A DNA stretch of 22,866 nucleotides from Pseudomonas sp. SST3 (GTDB taxonomy: Bacteria; Pseudomonadota; Gammaproteobacteria; Pseudomonadales; Pseudomonadaceae): positions 1 to 22,866 of the forward strand of contig NZ_QORI02000036.1 of NCBI RefSeq assembly GCF_003325755.1, in the 5' to 3' direction. The first letter of the stretch is position 1, and the number at the start of each line of letters is the position of its first letter. The notes below the pieces were generated by a model, which worked only from the letters and a program-made list of their open reading frames with translations, did no database searches and was not told where the DNA came from. This document shows positions 1 to 6,579 of the stretch, piece by piece. The position numbers were made by a program, and so were the translations under genes.

Positions 1-99
1 TTGGGACATGCGCTCCTCCTCAGACTCGATGATCTGAACGCGCGGGTCGTTCTGGAAGATGTAATTGACCTCAAACTTGTGCGACGACTTATCGAACAT
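1..99 (-). CDS. Hypothetical protein, N-terminal 33 codons only
   Basis: I do not recognise this gene. An ATG at 99..97 is preceded by a good Shine-Dalgarno sequence (AGGAG, about 6 bases upstream), and the frame stays open for 33 codons to the window edge. The visible residues start MFDKSSHKFEV and are charged and soluble, with an acidic stretch (ESEEER) near the edge. There is no signal peptide and no membrane segment. It has the same orientation as the pigment cluster, but a hairpin at 188-207 and about 130 bases of non-coding DNA separate them, so it is probably a separate transcription unit. The start is well supported by the ribosome binding site; the function is unknown. Confidence 0.5.
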   Translation of the reverse strand, partial: MFDKSSHKFEVNYIFQNDPRVQIIESEEERMSQ

Positions 100-187
100 G
101 AGCAGCTCCTAAAGGTGGTTAACAGGTTCTGCTCTGTTGACTCGTCGGTCAGTTCGTTCGTTCCCGTTCATGAGGATCACAAGGTAG

Positions 188-207
188 CCGCCTGCTAGAG
201 CAGGCGG
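188..207 (-). terminator. Hairpin at the end of the aryl polyene operon
   Basis: A perfect 9-bp inverted repeat (CCGCCTGCT / AGCAGGCGG) with a tiny loop lies 20 bases downstream of the last cluster gene. It is GC-rich and symmetrical as expected for a transcription terminator. The downstream T-tract on the minus strand is poor, so it may be weak, bidirectional or a 3'-end stabiliser. Confidence 0.5.
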
Positions 208-227
208 TTGCTGTCGCCAACAGGCTT

Positions 228-1037
228 TTATTTGACAGTCGCCAGCTGGCCTCTGAGCGCCACGCCAGCAATAAGGCTTCCGGCATGGCATTCGTAGCGC
301 ATGGCATCGCTATGTACGTTGCGCTTGTAGTAGCTGACGATATCGACCACGGCGTTGGCCCCGGCCTTCTTGGCTGAGTTCTGCAGGCTGGCAAGCACCG
401 ATTGCAACGCCCAGCCGCAGGCTTCTGCGTCGCTTTTATTGGATGCGTTGGTCTTTCGATGGCTGGTTACGCTTCTCAGCTTATGCACCTCGCCTGCGAC
501 CGGTGCGCCTGCCAAGTAGAATTTCACGCTGCCGTCCAACAGACCTGTATCGAGCCCGCGTCGAACGCCTTCTTCGAAGCCCAGATAGATGGCGTCTCCG
601 TTGCCGCTCGTCTGCTCGACTATTCCTAGATTGTCGACGGCTTCGATGACCGGGTCGACGTCCAACTCCTTGAGAATATTGTCACGCAGCCTATTGACCC
701 AGCGGTTGTAGTTACGGTGGATTTTTCCGTTCTTCTCATCTAGTCCCCAGCTGCTTCTGTAGTTGATCTCAAAGGACGTGGGCGAATACGGAATGTCGAC
801 TTCTGCATGATGGCGTCCACGTATCGTGATTGCGGCTTTGATCAACCTGGGCTCTAGAGCTTGCACCTTCCATTGACGATCGTTCAGCGCAGTCACGATG
901 GCGCGCTGCATCTGCCGTTCCCCGATCTGCATACTGCTGGAAAATTGTTCTTGTGCGTTATAGATGGGCTTGCTGGTGCAGCCGGCGATGACAAGGAACA
1001 GCAGTGGTAACACTACAAGGCGATACAGGCGGGTCAT
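228..1037 (-). CDS. apeA: Two-domain lipoprotein with ApeA-like C-terminus (aryl polyene cluster)
   Basis: This is a predicted lipoprotein of 269 residues. A hydrophobic signal ends in a lipobox (VIAGC, Cys20), so it should be lipid-anchored in the envelope. Residues about 35-125 resemble a small lipoprotein domain with a W-K-V core and an IHRNYNRWV motif. Residues about 160-265 resemble the ApeA family, often mislabelled 'excinuclease ATPase subunit', with KTNASNKSDAEAC, GANAVVDIVSYY and a closing AGVALRG motif. There are no Walker motifs, so the excinuclease name is misleading. The start at 1037 follows GAAGGA and lies 25 bases after apeR, so it is probably the last gene of the operon. Its base composition is visibly AT-richer than the other cluster genes. 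The biochemical role is unknown; a part in pigment placement or envelope assembly is inference from context. Confidence 0.7.
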   Translation of the reverse strand: MTRLYRLVVLPLLFLVIAGCTSKPIYNAQEQFSSSMQIGERQMQRAIVTALNDRQWKVQALEPRLIKAAITIRGRHHAEVDIPYSPTSFEINYRSSWGLDEKNGKIHRNYNRWVNRLRDNILKELDVDPVIEAVDNLGIVEQTSGNGDAIYLGFEEGVRRGLDTGLLDGSVKFYLAGAPVAGEVHKLRSVTSHRKTNASNKSDAEACGWALQSVLASLQNSAKKAGANAVVDIVSYYKRNVHSDAMRYECHAGSLIAGVALRGQLATVK

Positions 1038-1062
1038 TCCTTCAACTCCATGGGGTGGTGAT

Positions 1063-2289
1063 TCAGGCCCAGCGGCGGAATATCAACGAGGTGTTGATGC
1101 CGCCAAAGGCGAAATTGTTGTTCATCACGAATTCATGCTGCATCTGGCGCGGGGCGCCGATGAGGTAATCCAGCTCGCCGCAGCGCGGGTCGATGCTGTC
1201 GAGGTTGAGTGTATGGATATAACGGTCGCGGTTCAGCATCTCGATGCTGAACCACGACTCCAGCGCCCCGCACGCCCCCAGGGTGTGCCCGAAGAAGCTC
1301 TTCTGCGAGCTGATCGGCATGCGTGAGCCGAACAGGGCGTAGGTCGCCTGGGTTTCGGCGATGTCGCCTTGCTCGGTAGCGGTGCCATGGCCATTGACGT
1401 AGCCGATGGCATCGGGCGACAGGCCAGCATCTTCCAAGGCCAGCTCCATGGCGCGGCGCATGGTCAGCTGCTCGGGTTTGGTCGCGTGCTGGCCGTCGGC
1501 ATTACTGCCGAAACCCACCAGCTCGGCGTGAATGGTGGCGCCGCGGGCCAGCGCATGTTCGAGTTCTTCGAGCACCAGCATGCCGGCCCCCTCGCCAATC
1601 ACCAGCCCATCGCGGCCTGCATCGTAGGGGCGCGGCGTGGTGTGCGGCGCATCGTTCTTCAGGCTGGTCGCATAGAGCGCGTCGAACACCATGGCCTCGG
1701 TCGCGCACAGCTCCTCGGCGCCGCCGGCGAGCATCATCGGCAGACGGCCGAACTTGATCGCTTCGTAGGCATAGCCGATGCCCTGACTGCCGCTGGTGCA
1801 GGCGCTGGAGGTGGGGATCACCCGGCCGGTAAGGCCGAAGAAGATGCTGATATTGGCCGCCGTGGTGTGCGGCATCATGCGGATGTAGGAGTTGGCGTTC
1901 AGGCCGTCGGCTACCGAGTTGAGCAGCATATTGCCGAAGGCTTTGATCTCTTCTGTGCTGCCGGTGGACGAACCGCAAGCGACGCCCATGCAACCGTCGC
2001 GGATCGACGCGTCATCGAGCAGGCCCGCATGTTCGAGTGCCTGCTCGGCAGCCTTTACCGACAGCCGCGATACCCGGCCCATGCTGCGCAATTGCTTGCG
2101 TGTCCAGTGTCCGGGGACGACGAAGTCATCCACCGGCCCGGCCAGGCGGGTGTTGAGCTCGGTGAACCGATCCCACTCCTGCATGTAGCGGATGCCGCTA
2201 CGGTTAGCGCTGAAGTTGGCTTCGATGGACGCCCAGTCGCTGCCCAGCGACGTAATGCCGGCCATGCCGGTGACGACGACGCGTTTCAT
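1063..2289 (-). CDS. apeR: Beta-ketoacyl-ACP synthase ApeR
   Basis: A 408-residue KAS I/II-type ketosynthase that condenses acyl and malonyl groups on ACP. The triad is complete: Cys164 in TSSACTSGSQ, His301 in NGHGTATEQGD, and His335 in KSFFGHTLGACGALE. The C-terminal NNNFAFGGINTSL motif is typical of the family. In characterised aryl polyene systems ApeR is a homodimer distinct from the ApeO:ApeC pair. I place the start at the ATG at 2289, which overlaps the apeQ stop as TGATG; a GTG at 2295 is possible but less convincing. The position directly after the ketoreductase and before the lipoprotein matches the known apeO-P-Q-R order. Confidence 0.88.
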   Translation of the reverse strand: MKRVVVTGMAGITSLGSDWASIEANFSANRSGIRYMQEWDRFTELNTRLAGPVDDFVVPGHWTRKQLRSMGRVSRLSVKAAEQALEHAGLLDDASIRDGCMGVACGSSTGSTEEIKAFGNMLLNSVADGLNANSYIRMMPHTTAANISIFFGLTGRVIPTSSACTSGSQGIGYAYEAIKFGRLPMMLAGGAEELCATEAMVFDALYATSLKNDAPHTTPRPYDAGRDGLVIGEGAGMLVLEELEHALARGATIHAELVGFGSNADGQHATKPEQLTMRRAMELALEDAGLSPDAIGYVNGHGTATEQGDIAETQATYALFGSRMPISSQKSFFGHTLGACGALESWFSIEMLNRDRYIHTLNLDSIDPRCGELDYLIGAPRQMQHEFVMNNNFAFGGINTSLIFRRWA

Positions 2290-3017
2290 CAGCACAGCCC
2301 GCCGTTGACCGCCAGAACCTGACGGGTGATGTAGCTGGCCTCGTCCGAGATGAGGAAGTTGACCGCACCGGCGACCTCTTCAGGCGTGCCCATGCGTTGC
2401 GCGGGAATCATCTTGAGCATCTCTTCGATAGGCAGATTGTCATCGAGCATGTCGGTATCGATCAGCCCCGGCGCGACGCAATTGACGGTGATGCGCCGTT
2501 TGCCGAGTTCGACAGCCAGGGCCTTGGCAGCGCCGATCACGCCGGCCTTGGAGGCGCTGTAATTGACCTGGCCGCGATTGCCGATCAAGCCCGAGACCGA
2601 GGTAATGCAGACGATCCGCCCCGGCTGGCGGCGACGGACCATCGGCATGGTCAGCGGCTGCAGGACATTGAAGAAGCCATCCAGATTGGTGCGCATGACC
2701 AGATCCCAGTCATCCTCGGTCAACGCCGGAAAGGCGCCGTCTCGGGTTAACCCTGCGTTGCAGACCACCCCGTAGTAAGCCCCGTGCGCCTCGATATCGG
2801 CTTCCAGCTGCTCGCGGCACTGCGCACGATTGGCAACATCGAACTGCAGGATGCGCGCTTGGCGGCCCAGCGCTTGTATCTCCGTTTGCACGGCTTGCGC
2901 TTCGTCCAGCCGCGCACGGCAGTGCAGGATGATGTCGTGCCCGCTCTGGGCCAGGCGCAAGGCGATGGCACGGCCGATGCCGCGGCTGGAGCCGGTGACA
3001 AGGATGCTTTTATTCAT
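2289..3017 (-). CDS. apeQ: 3-ketoacyl-ACP reductase ApeQ (FabG-like SDR)
   Basis: A short-chain dehydrogenase/reductase of 242 residues that reduces the 3-keto group of the growing chain with NADPH. It shows the Rossmann motif GSSRGIG at 9-15, the NAG motif at 87-89, the catalytic Ser at about 140, the YxxxK pair Tyr153/Lys157 and Asn111, all as in FabG. The ATG at 3017 overlaps the apeP stop as ATGA, so the longer open frame upstream is read-back into apeP. Its downstream stop is coupled to apeR. Within the pathway it acts between the ketosynthase and the dehydratases; no enoyl reductase is present, so double bonds should be retained. Confidence 0.9.
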   Translation of the reverse strand: MNKSILVTGSSRGIGRAIALRLAQSGHDIILHCRARLDEAQAVQTEIQALGRQARILQFDVANRAQCREQLEADIEAHGAYYGVVCNAGLTRDGAFPALTEDDWDLVMRTNLDGFFNVLQPLTMPMVRRRQPGRIVCITSVSGLIGNRGQVNYSASKAGVIGAAKALAVELGKRRITVNCVAPGLIDTDMLDDNLPIEEMLKMIPAQRMGTPEEVAGAVNFLISDEASYITRQVLAVNGGLC

Positions 3018-3466
3018 GGGGTGGGCTCTTGCAGGTAGCTCGCCACTTCGGGCGGGCGGAACACGTTGAGGCGCGCCTCGGCATGGATGCCGGGCCCGTC
3101 GAGATGGCATTCGAATACGCCCATGCCGTTGTCGTCCTGCAGTGAGCGGATCGCGCGGATGCGCAGCAGGCTGCCGGCCGGGAAGTGCTCGACATTGCAT
3201 TGGAAGCTGCGGGTGCCGAGCAGAAAGCCCAGCTCCACCGGCAATCCGGCCTGGCGCGCCTGACAGCCGGCAAACGCGGCGACCGTCTGCGCCATGATTT
3301 CGATGCCGACCCAGGCCGGCAGGCTGCTGTCGGGCAGGTTGAGCAGCCCATCGGGCTTTACCTGAAACTGTGCGGCGATACTTTCGGCATCGAATGCCTC
3401 GACCGCATCGAGCAGGATCATGTCGCCCGCATGCGGTAGCAGTTCGGCTACTGGCCAGTCGATCAT
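3014..3466 (-). CDS. apeP: 3-hydroxyacyl-ACP dehydratase ApeP (hotdog fold)
   Basis: A 150-residue hotdog-fold protein of the ApeP family. The N-terminal motif LPHAGDMILLD places a His at residue 12, and GIEIMAQTVAA supplies the helix-borne Glu expected of FabZ-like dehydratases. Known ApeP proteins form a heteromeric dehydratase with ApeI and produce trans double bonds in the polyene. Here the ApeI partner is the C-terminal domain of the AMP ligase at 13222-14901. The start at 3466 overlaps the apeO stop as ATGA, and its end overlaps the apeQ start as ATGA, so translation is probably coupled on both sides. Confidence 0.85.
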   Translation of the reverse strand: MIDWPVAELLPHAGDMILLDAVEAFDAESIAAQFQVKPDGLLNLPDSSLPAWVGIEIMAQTVAAFAGCQARQAGLPVELGFLLGTRSFQCNVEHFPAGSLLRIRAIRSLQDDNGMGVFECHLDGPGIHAEARLNVFRPPEVASYLQEPTP

Positions 3467-4650
3467 GGCGCGTCTCCCAGGATCAGGCTGATGTTGTTGC
3501 CACCGAAGGCAAAGGAGTTAGTCATCATCCTCCGTGGGCCGGCCGCTGCCATCGTCGTGCCGGCTGCGATCAGCTCCATTCGTGGCAGCTCGGTATCTTG
3601 CTGACCGTCCCAGCGATGCGGTGGTAGCAGCCCTGCGGGGTTGTGCTCGGACAGCACCAGCCAGCAGAACGCGGCTTCGAGCGCGCCGGCAGCGCCCAGG
3701 GTATGCCCAGTAAGCGGCTTGCTCGATGAGCAGGGCACGCCGGACGGAAACACCGCGGCAACTGCCATGCTCTCCATGGCATCGTTATGCCGGGTAGCGG
3801 TGCCGTGCAGGTTCAGATAGCTGATTTGCTCCGCCTGGGTCGCTGCGCTGGACAGTGCTTTGCGCATGGCTTCAATGGCACCTAGGCCCTGCGGATCCGG
3901 AGCCGAAATGTGGTGTGCATCGGAGCTGGCGCCGGCGCCGAGCAGGGCTATCGGGGCACTTTCCTGGGTCATCAGGAACACCGCCGCTGCCTCGCCGATA
4001 TTGATGCCGTCGCGGTTGACCGAAAATGGATTGCAGATGCGCTCGCTGGTCGCCTCCAGGGCGCTGAAACCCTGCAAGGTCAGGTCGCAAAGGGTGTCTA
4101 CCCCGCCGCAGATCACCGCATCGCAGAGGCCGGCGTCCAGCAGCCGTTTGGCACTGAGCAATGCGCGGGCGCTGGAGGTGCAGGCGGTGGAGATCGAATA
4201 GCTCGGACCGCTGAGTTGCAATCGTTCGCTGAGATAGCTGGCTGGTGCGGAAAGCTCCTGATGGCCGTAGTGGTAACTGGACGGCAGCTGCCCCTCACGC
4301 ACCAGGTCGGTGATGCCTTGGGTGGCTTCCTGAATGCCGGTGGTGCTGGTGCCCATTACCACGCCGATACGGGACCGGCCGAAGCGGGCTATCGCCTCAT
4401 GCAGATCGGCTTCGATCTCCTCGATCGCGGCCAGCAGCATCTGGTTATTGCGTGTGGCGTGTTGCAGCGGGGTATCGGCAAGCGAGGGTAGCTTTTCGGT
4501 AACCGCGCCGACTGGCAGCTGGCGCCCGGTGACCGCTTTCGGGTACGGCTGCATGCCCGAACCGTCACCGCCTAGCAGGCGCCGAGCGACCTCAGCCTTG
4601 CCGCGACCCAGCGCGCAGATCAACCCGAGGGCATTCAGGTAGGCGGTCAT
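3463..4650 (-). CDS. apeO: Beta-ketoacyl-ACP synthase ApeO
   Basis: A 395-residue ketosynthase with an intact triad: Cys157 in SISTACTSSA, His282 in NLHGTATRHND and His316 in KPLTGHTLGAAGALE. Studies of aryl polyene synthases show that ApeO pairs with the chain-length factor ApeC, so its partner here would be the gene at 16866-17596, at the far end of the operon. The start at 4650 overlaps the stop of the upstream lipoprotein as ATGA. The 50 extra residues of the longest open frame are read-back into that lipoprotein and carry no family sequence. The gene ends coupled to apeP. Confidence 0.88.
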   Translation of the reverse strand: MTAYLNALGLICALGRGKAEVARRLLGGDGSGMQPYPKAVTGRQLPVGAVTEKLPSLADTPLQHATRNNQMLLAAIEEIEADLHEAIARFGRSRIGVVMGTSTTGIQEATQGITDLVREGQLPSSYHYGHQELSAPASYLSERLQLSGPSYSISTACTSSARALLSAKRLLDAGLCDAVICGGVDTLCDLTLQGFSALEATSERICNPFSVNRDGINIGEAAAVFLMTQESAPIALLGAGASSDAHHISAPDPQGLGAIEAMRKALSSAATQAEQISYLNLHGTATRHNDAMESMAVAAVFPSGVPCSSSKPLTGHTLGAAGALEAAFCWLVLSEHNPAGLLPPHRWDGQQDTELPRMELIAAGTTMAAAGPRRMMTNSFAFGGNNISLILGDAP

Positions 4651-5174
4651 CTGTGGTGGGCTCCGGCTGTCGCGATGGGGGCGACACCATAGGTCAGCGT
4701 TGGCCCAACGTCGAGTTCGAAGCGGCCGTTTTCCTGATAGCGGACATGCCAGGCCGACGCATCGCCTGTCAGCGAGCGCCTGTCCTGTTGCTGCATCCAA
4801 GGCGTATCGGCATAGAGGTCAGACAGCTGGTCGGCAGGACTCAGTGCGAACAGCAGTGCGGCGAACAATTCGCGCGCCTCGGCACTGGGCGGTAGCAGGC
4901 CATCCGCCTGCCAGCGGCCGTCCAGTAACAGCTGGCGCGCCAGCGGGACACCCAACGGATCGAGCAACGACCAGCGCAGGGCTTCGCCTTCCTGCTGGAT
5001 GACCAACAGCCAGTCCCGCGTTTCGCCGTGCTCATGACGCTGGATGTGCAGTTGCATCGGCAATGCCAGTTGCGGTGCCTGCGTCGGCAGTGGCATAGGT
5101 TGGGCGCAGGCACCGAGCAACAGCAGCAGCGGCAACCAGACCAGGCGTGATATCTGGTGTTTCAGCGCGATCAT
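4647..5174 (-). CDS. apeN: DUF3261-type lipoprotein ApeN
   Basis: A 175-residue predicted lipoprotein. The ATG at 5174 is preceded by GAGG and gives a short basic start, a leucine-rich segment and the lipobox LLGAC. The mature part is rich in beta-type sequence (for example DWLLVIQQEGEALRWSLLDP) and resembles the DUF3261 family found in aryl polyene clusters. LolB-like or outer membrane lipid-handling roles have been suggested by analogy with the neighbouring LolA-like gene, but no activity can be read from the sequence. It starts 10 bases after the flavoenzyme gene and is ATGA-coupled to apeO. The upstream extension of the open frame overlaps the flavoenzyme and is rejected. Confidence 0.75.
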   Translation of the reverse strand: MIALKHQISRLVWLPLLLLLGACAQPMPLPTQAPQLALPMQLHIQRHEHGETRDWLLVIQQEGEALRWSLLDPLGVPLARQLLLDGRWQADGLLPPSAEARELFAALLFALSPADQLSDLYADTPWMQQQDRRSLTGDASAWHVRYQENGRFELDVGPTLTYGVAPIATAGAHHR

Positions 5175-5184
5175 GCCAGAAGCC

Positions 5185-6426
5185 TCATGCCGGCACCGCA
5201 GGGGCGCACAGCTCGGCCAGCACCCGCAGGCGGCGTCTGGGCTCGGCGACATAGGGGTTGTTGATGTCCCAGGCATAGCCGGCGAGGATCGAGCTGATCA
5301 TCCGGCGTATCTCCGGCTGGGAGCGCTCGTAATAAATCACGTCCTGGAAACTGCCGTCATACCAGCCCTCGACGTAGGTGCGGAAGGTGTCTACGCCGCG
5401 CTTGAGCGGTACGGTGAACTCGGTTTCCCAATCCACCGCCTCACCCGTCAGCTGGCGGTGCAGCACCGAAGCCGCCATGCTCGCCGAGCGCATCGCGATA
5501 GTGACACCAGAGGAAAACACCGGATCGAGGAACTCCGCCGCATTGCCCAACAGGGCGAAGCCTGGGCCGTGCAGCGTCTTGACGTTCGCCGAGTAGCCGC
5601 CGATCAGCCGTGCCGGGGTGTCCCACTCGGCGTGCCTGAGGATGCGCTTGAGGTTGGGTGCTTCCAATACCAATTCGCGGAGGCAGGCATCCAGGTCCAC
5701 CGGGCGCCCCTCGTAGCGCTCGGCGCTGGCCACCACACCAAGGGAGCAGCGGCCGTTGCTGAAGGGAATGGTCCAATACCAGACATCCCGCAGCTCGGGA
5801 TGGGTGGTGATGAGGATCTTGTCGCGGTCGAAACGCGGGTCGTCGATGTTGTCCTGGATATGGGTGAACACGGCGCGCCGCAGCGGAAAACTGGACGGCG
5901 CCTCCAGCTCAAGCAGGCGCGGCAGTACCCGGCCGTAGCCGCTGGCGTCGAGGACGAAATCCGCCTCGATGGCATATTCGCTAGCGTCCTCGCGGCGCAC
6001 ATGCAGGCGTGGGCGCGGGCCGACGAAGTTCGCCGCAGTGACCTCCTCCTCGTAGCGAATCTCCACGCCCTGCGATTCGGCCTGGTCGGCCAGCAGTTTG
6101 TCGAAGTCGGCGCGCTGGACTTGAAAGGTACTGCCGTGGCCTTCGGTGAATTTGTCGCGAAAATCGAACTCGGTGTAGCGCTCGCCCCAGCCAAAGGCCG
6201 CGCCATGCTTGGTCTGGAATCCCGCAGCCTGCACGGCTTCGAGCATGCCGGCTTCTTCGATGAAATCTAGGCAGTGCGACAACAGGCTCTCGCCAATGGA
6301 GAAGCGCGGAAACCGCTGCCGCTCAATGATCAGGACATCATGGCCCTTGCGTTTGAGCAGGGCGGCCGCGATCGCGCCGGAAGGGCCTGCGCCGATAACG
6401 ACGACGCTACGTTGTTCTGAATTCAC
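5185..6426 (-). CDS. FAD-dependent oxidoreductase with flavin halogenase signature
   Basis: A 413-residue flavoprotein. It has an FAD-binding GxGxxG (GAGPSGA, 12-18), the FPRFSIGESLL stretch at 39-48, a Lys at 72 in TKHGAAF, the halogenase signature WxWxIP as WYWTIP at 215-220, and a second FAD motif, LLGNAAEFLDPVFSSGV. These are the hallmarks of the flavin-dependent halogenase family acting on aromatic substrates. Xanthomonadins, the brominated relatives of aryl polyenes, need such a step. The GTG start at 6426 follows GGAAGG. It lies after the only large gap in the operon and 10 bases before apeN. The alternative is a non-halogenating monooxygenase or reductase of the same superfamily that hydroxylates the aryl head. 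Confidence 0.75.
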   Translation of the reverse strand: MNSEQRSVVVIGAGPSGAIAAALLKRKGHDVLIIERQRFPRFSIGESLLSHCLDFIEEAGMLEAVQAAGFQTKHGAAFGWGERYTEFDFRDKFTEGHGSTFQVQRADFDKLLADQAESQGVEIRYEEEVTAANFVGPRPRLHVRREDASEYAIEADFVLDASGYGRVLPRLLELEAPSSFPLRRAVFTHIQDNIDDPRFDRDKILITTHPELRDVWYWTIPFSNGRCSLGVVASAERYEGRPVDLDACLRELVLEAPNLKRILRHAEWDTPARLIGGYSANVKTLHGPGFALLGNAAEFLDPVFSSGVTIAMRSASMAASVLHRQLTGEAVDWETEFTVPLKRGVDTFRTYVEGWYDGSFQDVIYYERSQPEIRRMISSILAGYAWDINNPYVAEPRRRLRVLAELCAPAVPA

Positions 6427-6561
6427 GGAGACCTTCCATTATCGAATCGACAGAAATGACGGATGCCAGGTGCAGCCAGCCGCCGGGTGAGCAATCTGTT
6501 TTCCAGGGCGCGACGGCAAACCGCCCCAGCGGTATCGGTACGACCCGCCGGGGCTGAAGGG

Positions 6562-6575
6562 CAGACCATGGTCTG
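6562..6575. promoter_or_regulatory. Perfect 14-bp palindrome in the apeM-flavoenzyme gap
   Basis: CAGACCATGGTCTG is an exact palindrome lying 4 bases past the apeM stop, in the 153-base gap 6427-6579, the only sizeable non-coding stretch inside the cluster. In RNA it could form a short 5-bp hairpin with a 4-base loop, too weak for a strong terminator and without a T-run. As DNA it could be a dimeric repressor site or a processing signal. Nothing else convincing is seen in the gap. Confidence 0.3.
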
Positions 6576-6579
6576 ATCG

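Noticed and set aside
228..1037. Excinuclease ATPase subunit annotation for the terminal lipoprotein
   Set aside because: There is a lipobox and no Walker A/B or zinc motifs; the name is a historical mislabel of the ApeA-type family.
1369..2322. Long plus-strand open frame (317 codons) opposite apeR, and similar ones opposite apeN/flavoenzyme, apeH and the permease
   Set aside because: These mirror highly GC-rich coding genes on the other strand; their residues are biased (Ala, Gly, Arg, His) and show no domains, whereas the minus-strand genes have full family motifs.
6428..6571. 47-codon minus-strand frame in the apeM-flavoenzyme gap, ending in a GTGA overlap
   Set aside because: No ribosome binding site at its ATG, low third-position GC for this genome and no recognisable motif; the GTGA overlap is probably chance.
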